From: Xanthobacteraceae bacterium
GTDB taxonomy: Bacteria > Pseudomonadota > Alphaproteobacteria > Rhizobiales > Xanthobacteraceae
DNA: 64,000 nt
NCBI GenBank assembly: GCA_023954195.1
Contig: JAMLIK010000005.1
Span: forward strand, 62,001 to 126,000
Direction of reading: 5' to 3'
In this document: positions 9,039 to 18,142 of the stretch, piece by piece
Layout: the number at the start of each line of letters is the position of its first letter
How positions within the stretch are numbered: position 1 is the stretch's first letter
Program-made: the position numbers and the translations under genes
Notes under the pieces: model-generated
Databases searched by the model: none
What the model was told of the DNA's origin: nothing
The model's input: only the letters and a program-made list of their open reading frames with translations

Positions 9039-9959
9039 TCAATCCACTTCGGAAAGATCGTAAGTGGCCAGCGATCCCATCTCGGTGGCGGCGACGTCTC
9101 GTGTCGTTACGACGTCCGCGTATCCGGCAACCAGCTCCAGAAACCGGGAAAACCGGACGACCTCGTCTTCCCGCCAGAGATCGTAGTGAACGACATCGCT
9201 GCCCGAGGGTTTGCTGAACGACCACGAATGCATGACGAGAACCGCGATCTCGCCGGGGTAGGCGGCGTGGAACTTGGTGAGAAAATCCAGCATCTTCTCC
9301 GCGGTTGAAAGCCGGCCGACGTTGAAGTTGAAATCAGTCAAATCCGGCGCGCCGTTGTAATCGGGCAGGCAACTGATCGGAAGTTCGAGCACGCCGTTCG
9401 ACCAGTTGAAGGCCGCGCGCAACTCATGGACCCGCGACTGTTTCGGCTTGCTGGGATTATAGCTGCTGTCGATCATGACGCCGGCCTTGGCCAACGCCCG
9501 CAGCAGCGCGGAATTGAACCGGTAGGACCCGCCCCGGAAGGCCACGGGCGACTTGGTCGACGCCTGGGCGTAGGCGGCCAGCAGATACTTCACCGTCGCC
9601 TCGGCCTGTTCGGGGCTGGCGTCATTCAGCAGACGAAGCTGCCTGATGCCGACCTCGTCCCATACCTGGCCCGGCATGAACTCCGGATGGCAATGCAACT
9701 CCAGATCATGACCGCGCCGGTCGATCTCCTGAGCCACCTCGATCATGGCATCGCCGTAAAGGCCGACCTCGGCGAGGTCCGTGAACATCGTCAGCCTGGC
9801 GCCATGCTTCTCAGCGATTCGCATCATGGCGAGGATGCCGCCCTCGCCTTCCGTGAAGCGCCCCCAGATCAGCTTATCCAAATGCCGATCGGCGGCCCGC
9901 TTCGGAAAAGCTTCCACGTCCACCGTGATCATCAATTTTGGCTTCTGGCTCAAGGTCAT
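9039..9959 (-). CDS. Polysaccharide deacetylase (NodB-like) family protein
   Basis: The 306-residue protein shows the deacetylase (carbohydrate esterase 4) motif series: 'ITVDVEAF' near residue 12 in place of TFDD, 'ELHCHPEF' near residue 90 for the metal-binding HxxHP-like motif, and 'FRGGSYRFN' near 143 for RxxxG. No signal peptide is seen, so it may act on a nucleotide- or lipid-linked sugar in the cytoplasm. It is 84 bases downstream of the large glycosyltransferase gene on the same strand and probably shares its transcript. Likely role: N-deacetylation of an amino sugar during synthesis of the local polysaccharide. The specific sugar is unknown. Confidence 0.8.
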   Translation of the reverse strand: MTLSQKPKLMITVDVEAFPKRAADRHLDKLIWGRFTEGEGGILAMMRIAEKHGARLTMFTDLAEVGLYGDAMIEVAQEIDRRGHDLELHCHPEFMPGQVWDEVGIRQLRLLNDASPEQAEATVKYLLAAYAQASTKSPVAFRGGSYRFNSALLRALAKAGVMIDSSYNPSKPKQSRVHELRAAFNWSNGVLELPISCLPDYNGAPDLTDFNFNVGRLSTAEKMLDFLTKFHAAYPGEIAVLVMHSWSFSKPSGSDVVHYDLWREDEVVRFSRFLELVAGYADVVTTRDVAATEMGSLATYDLSEVD

Positions 9960-10043
9960 TCTGTTCCTGAATTTGCTCTTTTCCTAAACAAGCCCAATTT
10001 AGCCGGCCGCCTTTGACATACGCTATACTAGGTTCGCACAATA

Positions 10044-12485
10044 TTACGCACGCAGCGCGTCCCAGACCGCAACAATTTTGTGCGCGATCATTTTCCATTG
10101 GTGGTGCTGCTCCACGAAAGTCCGGGCCGCGACACCGGCATCGGCGATCGATCGGGGATCGTTGGCCAACATCGCCAGCAATTCGACCAGGCTGTCCAGG
10201 TCGCCCTTGCGAAACAGCCATCCGGTTCGTCCGTGATCGATGATCTCGGCAACGGCCGCAACATCCGAGCCGACCACCGGCTTGGCCATGGCCATGGCCT
10301 CGAACGGCTTGAGCGGCGAGACGATTTCAGTGATGGGAACGGGTATCCGGGGGCACAGCGAAACATCCATGACCGAATAATAGCGTGGCACGTCGGCGAA
10401 GGAAACGCGCCCGGTCATCAGCACGTGATCCGCCAATCCATGGCGGTCGCGGAACGATTTGACCTCCGCGAAGGCTTCTCCGTCCCCCACCAGCAGCATC
10501 TTGAAACGGATTCCGCGGTCCCGGAGCCGCAGCGCGGCCTGGCAGATGTCGATCAGCCCCTCATAGGGCGCGAAGCTGCCGATGAAGCCGAAGACAATTT
10601 CGTCGCCAAGCCCGAGCTGTTTCATGAGTCCGGCATCCTTCGGGCGCGGGAAAAACTGCTCGATATCGACGCCGTTCGACGCCAGCCGGATTTTCGACGC
10701 ATCCACGCCACGCCGCTGCATCTCGCCGCGCACCTGCGACGTGATCGCCATCACCGCGTCGGCCTCGCGGGCAACCAGCCCCTCCATGGAATGAAACAAC
10801 CTGAAATGATCGGTCTGGTCATAGCCCGCGATATTCGAGGCGCGCGTGATCTCCCATACCCCGCGCATCTCATAGCAGAACGGCAAGCCGCTGCGGCGGG
10901 CCGCGATCAGCGCCGGCAGTCCGACCATCCAGTTGGAGGCGCTGTGGATGACGTCGGCGCGCAACAGGCTGGCGATCTGGGCTATGCGATCCGCGCACTC
11001 GTCGATGTAAGCGTGCAAGGTCATCACGCGCCGGCTGGCGCGTTCGCCCCCCAGATGGACATAGGTGACGCCATCGATGGTTTCGATCTGGCTGGCGGGA
11101 GCCGCCTTGTTGGCATTGTCCCAAGGGTAGCCCAGCCGGGTGACGCCAACCACGGTCTCGCCCAACTGCTGAAAGGCCTTCAGAAGGTAGTGCGTTCGCG
11201 TGCAATAGCCGTTCTGGTCATAGGGCAGGCTGCTCCATGTTGTGTAGAGGACGCGCCGGTTCCGGCTCCTCGAATCCGGAGCGCGAGCTTCCGGGATATC
11301 CTTGAAATCGATACAGGTCGCCCACGATGACATCTGCCGCAGCTGATGCAATTGCCGCCAGGAGGGCGCCGGATTCCGGCTCAGGAACGCGTGGAAGGTC
11401 ACGGCCGCCACGGATAGATAGTTTTTTGCCCTGAACACCTCGACGACCGCGGCCAGAACCTCCGGATCATCGACATTGACGACCGCGGCATCCATGACAT
11501 TTTGACTGATCTGGTTCGCGGCGTAATAGGGGAGCAGCTCGTTTGAAACGTGCTCCCGGATGCGGACGGCCCGATCCTCCCCGGCAAATTGCTGCGCCTG
11601 CTTCAGGATGCGTGAAAGCTGGGCAAATGCCTTGTTCGCCCCTTTCCGGGGCGACGGCGGCTTCGACAGGCCCGCCCGCAGCTTCAAATTGATCCGCGCC
11701 ACCTCGTCATCCTTGCGGCCGGCCGCATAAGACAATTCGTTGAGCAGGGTCTGGAACGACGCGAACGAAAGGCGGACGGAACCCGGAGCGGACCCGGTTC
11801 CGTTTGGATTGATCCCATCCAGCAACGCCTGTCTTGCCTCGCCAGCCGAGGCAAAGCCGTCCGCCAGGGTGGCCGGAATCGCCGATACATCCGGACGCTC
11901 CAGCGTCGGCGGTTTCAGCACCCGATCGGTTCCTTCGATCCGAAAGGTGAGATCCTCCAAGCCTCCCGGAACAAGCATATGAACCGGAACGGAAAAGCCG
12001 TGCCGACCGTCGCCGATTCCCAGCCTGTCGAGGTCCACACGATAAAGATCGGCCGGCCAGGCAAGCATCAGCTTCCCGTCCCGCAAGATTTCAAGCCGGG
12101 TTCTGGAATATCCCGCGCCATGCGCCCAGCCGACCAGCGAACCCGCGTACCAGTAATCCAGAAAGCCACTGGCGGACGCGATGTATTTGAAGGGCGTGCC
12201 GGGAAGGCTCCAGCCGGTTGCGCCGGCGAGGACACTGATCTCGATGGATTCGGCGGCGGGCCTCATCAACCAGGTGGTGAGGTCGATATCGAATCCGTGA
12301 GCACTGTCACTGAATCCAAGACGGCGGATATCCGCCCGATCCTGGTCGGCACGCGAAACCGCCACGACTTGGTCGTTCAGCAGAACAATAATATTTGGAC
12401 GCTCGGTGAGATCCTTGGTATTAATCACCCATCCTTTTAGTCTTCCGCGATAGATGCCATCCAGATTGCCCCGATAGTCCGTCAT
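10044..12485 (-). CDS. Large glycosyltransferase: two N-terminal modules plus GT4 domain
   Basis: The 813-residue protein starts with two tandem copies of a module of about 90 residues. Copy 1 (about 7-95) contains 'GRLKGWV' and 'RADIRRLGF...HGFDIDL'; copy 2 (about 108-200) contains 'GSLVGWA' and 'RVDLDRLGI...HGFSVPV'. A helical linker follows (about 225-400). The GT4 domain (about 407-813) has 'LYTTWSSLPYDQNGYCTRTH', 'GFIGSFAPYEGL' near 632, and 'PLKPFEAMAMAKPVVGSD' near 725, the nucleotide-sugar binding and catalytic acidic region. The start codon overlaps the stop of the small gene upstream (ATGA). It probably adds a sugar to the locus polysaccharide; donor and linkage are unknown. Confidence 0.85.
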   Translation of the reverse strand: MTDYRGNLDGIYRGRLKGWVINTKDLTERPNIIVLLNDQVVAVSRADQDRADIRRLGFSDSAHGFDIDLTTWLMRPAAESIEISVLAGATGWSLPGTPFKYIASASGFLDYWYAGSLVGWAHGAGYSRTRLEILRDGKLMLAWPADLYRVDLDRLGIGDGRHGFSVPVHMLVPGGLEDLTFRIEGTDRVLKPPTLERPDVSAIPATLADGFASAGEARQALLDGINPNGTGSAPGSVRLSFASFQTLLNELSYAAGRKDDEVARINLKLRAGLSKPPSPRKGANKAFAQLSRILKQAQQFAGEDRAVRIREHVSNELLPYYAANQISQNVMDAAVVNVDDPEVLAAVVEVFRAKNYLSVAAVTFHAFLSRNPAPSWRQLHQLRQMSSWATCIDFKDIPEARAPDSRSRNRRVLYTTWSSLPYDQNGYCTRTHYLLKAFQQLGETVVGVTRLGYPWDNANKAAPASQIETIDGVTYVHLGGERASRRVMTLHAYIDECADRIAQIASLLRADVIHSASNWMVGLPALIAARRSGLPFCYEMRGVWEITRASNIAGYDQTDHFRLFHSMEGLVAREADAVMAITSQVRGEMQRRGVDASKIRLASNGVDIEQFFPRPKDAGLMKQLGLGDEIVFGFIGSFAPYEGLIDICQAALRLRDRGIRFKMLLVGDGEAFAEVKSFRDRHGLADHVLMTGRVSFADVPRYYSVMDVSLCPRIPVPITEIVSPLKPFEAMAMAKPVVGSDVAAVAEIIDHGRTGWLFRKGDLDSLVELLAMLANDPRSIADAGVAARTFVEQHHQWKMIAHKIVAVWDALRA

Positions 12486-12679
12486 TTCTCGACCGGCTCC
12501 TCTCTGGCCGGCTCCTCAAAGAGAGCTTTCAACCGAAGATATTGCACCTCAAGCTCGATATTTTGAATAGTATTAAGTATAGATTCAATCAGTGCTTTAT
12601 CGACATCGATAAACGTCAGCTCCTCCGCCACCGCAGGAGCAACGTCGAGGGGTTTTTGCGAGAACGCGTCCATGGGCAT
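12482..12679 (-). CDS. Small coiled-coil-like protein coupled to the glycosyltransferase
   Basis: The 65-residue acidic product has a helical heptad-like stretch, 'ALIESILNTIQNIELEVQYL' (about residues 29-48), and unstructured ends. Its TGA overlaps the ATG of the large glycosyltransferase (ATGA), so the two are translationally coupled. ATG 12673 is an alternative start two codons in. It may be an accessory subunit or oligomerisation peptide for the transferase; no family is recognised. The overlap and the absence of stops support a real gene. Confidence 0.55.
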   Translation of the reverse strand: MPMDAFSQKPLDVAPAVAEELTFIDVDKALIESILNTIQNIELEVQYLRLKALFEEPAREEPVEK

Positions 12680-12793
12680 CGATATCCGTCAAAATGGTCC
12701 GGCTTGTAACTTAGTCCCAGATCGCAGCGAGGGCTCACCACTTCATAAAATATCTAACATATTGGAGAATAGGCATTTTTACGCGCGATCACA

Positions 12794-12822
12794 TTGAACG
12801 GCATCAATTATAAATCTATACT
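12794..12822 (+). promoter_or_regulatory. Sigma-70-type promoter for wecB
   Basis: TTGAAC at 12794-12799 and TATACT at 12817-12822 are separated by exactly 17 bases. Transcription would start near 12829 and leave a leader of about 87 bases before the wecB ATG. The surrounding region is AT-rich and lies between divergent genes. Confidence 0.6.
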
Positions 12823-12915
12823 CGCCAATTGACTGTAGCCTTTACCGAATGGACTGGGTTATCTCAGCCGCCGCCAAGGCTCATTCCAACTTGAAATCAT
12901 ATTCGAGCCCTATCC

Positions 12916-14046
12916 ATGAGAAAGCATATATTGATCGTCTTCGGTACTCGCCCCGAAGCGATCAAGATGATTCCTGTCGTTAAAGCAGCACGACAAGAAT
13001 CCACATTCAAGACGACTGTGGCCGTGACCGGACAGCACCGGCAAATGCTGGATCAGGTATTTGCAGCTTTCCGAGAACAGCCGGATATCGACCTCGATTT
13101 GATGGCTCCCAACCAGACGCTCGCGGGGATTACCGCGAATGTCTTGCTGAAAATGTCCGAGGTTCTCGCCAGCCTGAAGCCGGACGTGATTTTGGTCCAT
13201 GGCGACACCACCACCGCCATGGCCGCCGCGATGGCCGGTTTCTACAATCATGTCGCGATCGGCCATGTCGAGGCCGGCTTGCGCTCCAACGATCTGCAAC
13301 GTCCCTGGCCCGAGGAATTCAATCGCGTGGCGATCGACGCCATCGCCGATTACGCCTTCGCGCCCACCGAGTCGGCGCGGGCGAATCTGCAAGCCGAATA
13401 CAACCGCAAGTCGAAGATGCTGGTGACCGGCAATACCGGGATCGATGCATTGTTGTACGTCTCGAAGCTGATCGACGACGACTCCGCTTTGCGACATCGC
13501 CTGTCGCAGCGATACGATTATCTCGACAGCAGCCGCGACCTCATTCTTGTCACCGGGCACCGCCGCGAGAGTTTCGGCGACGGGTTCGAGCGGATTTGCG
13601 ACGGCCTGTTGTCTGTGGCGCAGCGCCCCGATGTCGACCTGCTCTATCCGGTTCACCTCAATCCCGCGGTGCAGTCGGTTGTCGGGCAACGCCTCAAGGG
13701 GCAGTCGAACATCCACCTGATCGAGCCGGTCGAATATATCGACATGGTCTATCTGATGAAGCGGGCGAAACTCATCGTCACCGATTCAGGCGGCATTCAG
13801 GAGGAAGGTCCGGCCCTGGGCCGCCCGGTCCTGGTGATGCGGGACGTCACCGAGCGTCCGGAGGCGCTCAGCACCGGAGCGGTGAAGCTGATCGGGACCG
13901 ATCCGTCGGTGATGCGGGACGAGGTCGCGCGGCTGCTCGATGACAAGGCCGATTATGCTACAAGAGCCCGCCCCGTGTTCCCCTATGGCGACGGCACCGC
14001 CGCCGGCCGGATTATTGCGTTTCTCAAAAAGGAATTCGCTCAATGA
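12916..14046 (+). CDS. wecB: UDP-N-acetylglucosamine 2-epimerase (non-hydrolysing)
   Basis: The 376-residue cytoplasmic enzyme interconverts UDP-GlcNAc and UDP-ManNAc. It shows the family signatures 'FGTRPEAIKMIPV' at the N-terminus, 'TGQHRQMLDQ', 'VHGDTTTAMAAA' near residue 95, 'GHVEAGLRS', 'VTGHRRESFG' near 214, and 'TDSGGIQEEGPALGRPVLVMRDVTERPEA' in two parts near 290-320. Length and motif order are normal. The last bases overlap the start of wecC by four bases (ATGA), so the two are made together. With WecC it supplies UDP-ManNAcA for the adjacent transferases. Confidence 0.95.
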   Translation: MRKHILIVFGTRPEAIKMIPVVKAARQESTFKTTVAVTGQHRQMLDQVFAAFREQPDIDLDLMAPNQTLAGITANVLLKMSEVLASLKPDVILVHGDTTTAMAAAMAGFYNHVAIGHVEAGLRSNDLQRPWPEEFNRVAIDAIADYAFAPTESARANLQAEYNRKSKMLVTGNTGIDALLYVSKLIDDDSALRHRLSQRYDYLDSSRDLILVTGHRRESFGDGFERICDGLLSVAQRPDVDLLYPVHLNPAVQSVVGQRLKGQSNIHLIEPVEYIDMVYLMKRAKLIVTDSGGIQEEGPALGRPVLVMRDVTERPEALSTGAVKLIGTDPSVMRDEVARLLDDKADYATRARPVFPYGDGTAAGRIIAFLKKEFAQ

Positions 14047-15299
14047 GCACAGTTTGCGTTGTCGGTCTCGGATATATCGGACTGCCTGTCGCCTCGATGC
14101 TGGCCAGCCGCGGTCATAACGTCGTCGGCTATGACGTCAACCCGAAAGCGGTTGACAGCGTCAACAAGGGGCAGGCCCACTTTTTCGAACCCGATCTCGA
14201 CATGCTGCTCAAGGCGGCGGTCAGCACCGAGCGGCTCCGGGCCAGCACGACCGTTGTCGAGGCGGATTACTTCGTGATCGCCGTTCCGACGCCGTTTCGC
14301 GCCGATCACCAGCCCGACCTCAGCTACGTCGACGCCGCGACGCAATCCATCGCGCCGTTCCTCAAGGTCGGCTCGACCGTCGTTCTGGAATCCACCTCGC
14401 CGGTCGGCACCACCGAGCGCATCGCCACGCAACTCGCGAGCGCCCGCCCCGATTTGCGCTTTCCGACCTACAAGGATACGGCGGGCGACTACGACATCGC
14501 CATCGCGCACTGCCCGGAGCGAATCCTGCCGGGCCAGATGGTGAAGGAGCTTGTCACCAACGACCGCATCATCGGCGGCGTCACCGAGAAATGCTCTCGC
14601 GCCGCCGCCGAGCTTTACGGCTCGTTCGTCAGCGCGAAAATGTTCATCACCGACTGCCGCACCGCCGAATTCGTCAAGCTGATCGAAAATTCGTACCGCG
14701 ACGTCAACATCGCCTTCGCCAACGAGCTGTCGGTGATCTGCGACAAGCTCGACATCGACGTCTGGGCGGCGATCGAGTTGGCCAACCGCCATCCGCGTGT
14801 GTCGATCCTGCGGCCGGGCGCAGGCGTCGGCGGGCACTGCATCGCCGTCGATCCCTGGTTCATCGTCAGCACCGCGCCGGAGGAGAGCCGGATTATCCGC
14901 GCCGCCCGCGAGATCAACGATGCGAAGCCGCATTGGGTGGCGCGCCAGATCATCCAGCATGCCGATCGCTTCAAGAACCCCATCGTCGGCTGCTTCGGCG
15001 CCACCTACAAGCCGGACGTCGAGGATATGCGCGAGAGCCCGTCGCTCGAAGTAATCAAGCTGCTTGCCGCCCACGGCGACATTCGCGTCATCGTTTGCGA
15101 TCCGATGGTGAAGGAGTTGCCGCGCGAGTTGTCCGGCGTCAACAATATCTCGATGGCGTCGATCGACGAGACCTGCCATCAATCGGACATCGCGGCGCTC
15201 CTCGTCGGACATCGGCAATTCCAGCAGATCAATCCGAACCGTTTTCTGAACAAGATCGTCGTCGATACGATCGGCCTGCTCGCGAAGCCCAGCATGTAG
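14043..15299 (+). CDS. wecC: UDP-N-acetyl-D-mannosaminuronate dehydrogenase
   Basis: The 418-residue NAD-dependent dehydrogenase oxidises UDP-ManNAc to UDP-ManNAcA. It has the Rossmann start VCVVGLGYIGLPVASMLAS, 'YDVNP' at the end of strand 2, the central 'KLIENSYRDVNIAFANELS' helix near 215, the catalytic cysteine in 'GVGGHCIAVDPWF' near residue 265, and the C-terminal 'GATYKPDVEDMRESPSLEV' segment near 320. It overlaps wecB by ATGA and is followed 26 bases later by the double glycosyltransferase. The pairing with wecB is what separates it from UDP-glucose dehydrogenase. Confidence 0.93.
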   Translation: MSTVCVVGLGYIGLPVASMLASRGHNVVGYDVNPKAVDSVNKGQAHFFEPDLDMLLKAAVSTERLRASTTVVEADYFVIAVPTPFRADHQPDLSYVDAATQSIAPFLKVGSTVVLESTSPVGTTERIATQLASARPDLRFPTYKDTAGDYDIAIAHCPERILPGQMVKELVTNDRIIGGVTEKCSRAAAELYGSFVSAKMFITDCRTAEFVKLIENSYRDVNIAFANELSVICDKLDIDVWAAIELANRHPRVSILRPGAGVGGHCIAVDPWFIVSTAPEESRIIRAAREINDAKPHWVARQIIQHADRFKNPIVGCFGATYKPDVEDMRESPSLEVIKLLAAHGDIRVIVCDPMVKELPRELSGVNNISMASIDETCHQSDIAALLVGHRQFQQINPNRFLNKIVVDTIGLLAKPSM

Positions 15300-15325
15300 G
15301 CACCCCCCAATCCGGACCTTGAGAA

Positions 15326-18112
15326 TTGCCACGGTCATCGCGCAAGAAAAAAAGCCCTCGCGGCATCGTCGCTCACTTCGACCGGATCGGACGCCACACC
15401 AGCGGCTGGATCGTCGATCAAGCGAGCGGTTCCGCGCCGAGGGACTTCATTCTACAGTTCGATGACCTGGGCGCCACGATCAACGCCTCCGTGTTGCGGC
15501 CCGACGTGGTCCGGGCCGGCCTGGCAGCCGATCCCTTGGTCGGGTTTTTCGTCGACCTGTCGGGCCTGATGGCTCACTGGCAGGCCAGAAAACGAAAGTC
15601 CAGCTTTCCGAAATCCCTGTCATTGATCGTCGACGGCGCCGTCGCCTACCAGCAGGATCTTCCCGATCCGTCGGAAGTGAGCGGCACTCTTGAATCCGTC
15701 ACCGCGGACGGAATCTTGGGCGTTGTCCGCGGCGCGCCGGTGCAGATCCTGGATATCGACGTCGCGATCTATCTCGATGACATCCTTTTCGCGGTGGTCG
15801 CCGCCGACCGCCTCAATGCGGAATCGGATATTCCAACCAAGGCATTCCATCTGCCGATTTCAGCATCGGTCGGGATCAACACCACTTTTCAGGTCAGCGC
15901 CCGAATCATGATTTCGGGCAAGCCATTGGACGGCGGACCCGTTGCGCTGGAATGCGGCGCCAACGACCGATTGCCTGTCGTGGTGTCTTCGGTTCTCAAG
16001 GGCGGCGCCAACCCTCACGTGTCGATCGTGATCCCGATTTACAATGCCGCTGACGAGTTGAGGGCCTGCCTTGATTCCGTCCGTCGCGAAACGACACGAT
16101 ACGCCAACCTGATCCTGATCGACGACGGCAGCACGGATCCGGAAATCGACGATATTCTGGAAGCCTTCGAGTCGCGATCCGGGGTCACAATCAGGCGGCA
16201 CTCTGAAAATCTAGGCTACACGGCGTCGATCAACGAAGGAATCCAGATCGCCGGATCCGATGACGTGGTTCTGCTGAACTCGGACACGGTGGTTCCTCCG
16301 CGCTGGCTGGAGAACCTGCGTTTCGCCGCTTACTCCGATCACGCCATCGCGACCGTGACGCCGCTTTCCAACAACGCGGGGGCATTCTCGGCCCCCGAAC
16401 CGGATGTCGACAATCCGTTGCCCGACGGCATTCCGTTCCCGGATATCGCGCGGTGCTTTCGTCAGGAAAGCTCCGTCACGCTATCGGAGGTGACCACCGC
16501 AAGCGGCTTTTGCATGTATATCAAGCGGGCTTGCCTCAACGAAGTCGGCCTCTTCGACGAGGTTGAGTTTCCGCGCGGCTATGGCGAGGAAAACGACTTC
16601 TGCATGCGCGCCCTTCGGGCCGGCTGGCGCCATGTGATCGACGACCGGACCTACGTCCTTCATCGTCGCTCGGCGAGCTTCGGCGCCCAACAGCGCGCGG
16701 CCCTCACCGAAACCGCCCTGTCCACGCTTGATGCCAGATATCCGGAATATTGGATCCTGGCCAGTGAACAGTCGCGCAGCTTCGGGCTCCTTGTCGCGCG
16801 CTATCACGCCCGCCGCGCGATCGGCAGGGCGGCAACCGGCGAAAAAATAAAGCCTCGCCTGCTGACGGTTATTTCGTCGGAAAGCGGCGGAACGCCTCTC
16901 GCCAACCAGGATCTCGCGTCGGGGCTTGCGGATAAATATGACGTCTACCTTCTTCATTCCGATCGAAAGAGCCTGACCCTTTCGGTCTTTTCGCAAGGAC
17001 AGTTTCAGCCCGTCACGAGAAAGCCCCTTGCGACGCCGATCCGGCTGACGAAGCATTTCGCGTCGGCCTACGATCAACTCGTCGCCGAGTGGCTGGTGAC
17101 TTACGCCATCGAGTTCGTTCATATCCGTCATATCGCATGGCACAGTCTCGGCCTGACGGCGGTGTGCAAGCAGCTCGAAATTCCGGTCGTTTTCTCCTTC
17201 CACGACTTCTATACGGTCTGCCCCTCCGTCAAGCTTCTCGATCACGCCGGCCGGTTCTGCGGCGGCGTGTGCTCCGACGACGAGGGCCATTGCAGCGCCG
17301 AATTGTGGGATTTCCCGGAAATTCCGGACCTGAAGAATAATTGGGTTCACGTGTGGCGCGGGCAGACCCATGACATGCTCGAAAATGTCGATGCGTTCGT
17401 GACGACGAGTGCGACGACGCGCGATGTCCTTTGCGAGAATTTTCCCTTCCTGGACACCAAGCCGTTTTCCATCGTGCCCCATGGCCGCGATTTCAAAACA
17501 TTCAGCCAGTCCGCCGTGGTGCCGCGCGCCGGCACCAAGTTGCGGCTCCTTGCGCCCGGCAACATATCGGAAGCCAAGGGCGCGCGCGTGCTGGCGCGGC
17601 TGAAGGAAATCGACGAGGATGACATTTTCGAAATCCACGTCCTCGGCGCGATGGCCGAATCCCTCAAGATTCCGGGCGCGATCTATCATGGCCCCTATCA
17701 GCGCGAACAGTTTCAGGATTTCGCCAACGAAATACGCCCTCACTTCGGTCTGGTCCTGTCGATCTGGCCCGAAACGCATTGCCATACCCTGACCGAATTG
17801 TGGGCCGCCGGCATACCGGTGATCGGCTTTGATATCGGCGCCGTCGGCGAGCGGATCCGGGCTTCGGGCGGCGGCGTCGCGGTTCGCGATTTAAACGCCG
17901 AGGCCGTGCGAACGGCTATTACCGAAATCGTCGGGGACCGGACGTCCTATCATCGCCTGCTCGCGGCCGTTCTGCATTGGCAAAGCAACGTCGCGCCGCA
18001 TCAGACCGTGAAGGACATGAGCGCGGCCTATGAGGACATCTATCGCGCCGTGATGACCAACAGGTCGCCATTTCTTGTCGAATTGGGATTGCGGATCGAG
18101 TCGGGCGCCTGA
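15326..18112 (+). CDS. Two-domain glycosyltransferase (GT2 + GT4) with N-terminal modules
   Basis: The 928-residue protein begins at a TTG; no ATG is available nearby. Residues about 12-210 hold two modules like those of the leftward transferase ('GRHTSGWIVDQ', 'RPDVVRAGL...GFFVDL'). A GT2 domain spans about 232-450, with 'VSIVIPIYNAADEL', 'LILIDDGSTD', 'NLGYTASINEG' and 'LLNSDTVVPP' (the NSD acidic metal site). A GT4 domain spans about 505-928, with 'SFHDFYTVCPS', 'RLLAPGNISEAKG' near 738 and 'LTELWAAGIPVIGFD' near 824. It probably adds two sugars in sequence to the growing chain. It lies in line with wecB-wecC and ends 31 bases from the convergent rimM. Confidence 0.88.
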   Translation: MPRSSRKKKSPRGIVAHFDRIGRHTSGWIVDQASGSAPRDFILQFDDLGATINASVLRPDVVRAGLAADPLVGFFVDLSGLMAHWQARKRKSSFPKSLSLIVDGAVAYQQDLPDPSEVSGTLESVTADGILGVVRGAPVQILDIDVAIYLDDILFAVVAADRLNAESDIPTKAFHLPISASVGINTTFQVSARIMISGKPLDGGPVALECGANDRLPVVVSSVLKGGANPHVSIVIPIYNAADELRACLDSVRRETTRYANLILIDDGSTDPEIDDILEAFESRSGVTIRRHSENLGYTASINEGIQIAGSDDVVLLNSDTVVPPRWLENLRFAAYSDHAIATVTPLSNNAGAFSAPEPDVDNPLPDGIPFPDIARCFRQESSVTLSEVTTASGFCMYIKRACLNEVGLFDEVEFPRGYGEENDFCMRALRAGWRHVIDDRTYVLHRRSASFGAQQRAALTETALSTLDARYPEYWILASEQSRSFGLLVARYHARRAIGRAATGEKIKPRLLTVISSESGGTPLANQDLASGLADKYDVYLLHSDRKSLTLSVFSQGQFQPVTRKPLATPIRLTKHFASAYDQLVAEWLVTYAIEFVHIRHIAWHSLGLTAVCKQLEIPVVFSFHDFYTVCPSVKLLDHAGRFCGGVCSDDEGHCSAELWDFPEIPDLKNNWVHVWRGQTHDMLENVDAFVTTSATTRDVLCENFPFLDTKPFSIVPHGRDFKTFSQSAVVPRAGTKLRLLAPGNISEAKGARVLARLKEIDEDDIFEIHVLGAMAESLKIPGAIYHGPYQREQFQDFANEIRPHFGLVLSIWPETHCHTLTELWAAGIPVIGFDIGAVGERIRASGGGVAVRDLNAEAVRTAITEIVGDRTSYHRLLAAVLHWQSNVAPHQTVKDMSAAYEDIYRAVMTNRSPFLVELGLRIESGA

Positions 18113-18142
18113 ACCGCTCGAAAACGCTATAATAGCAGCGGC

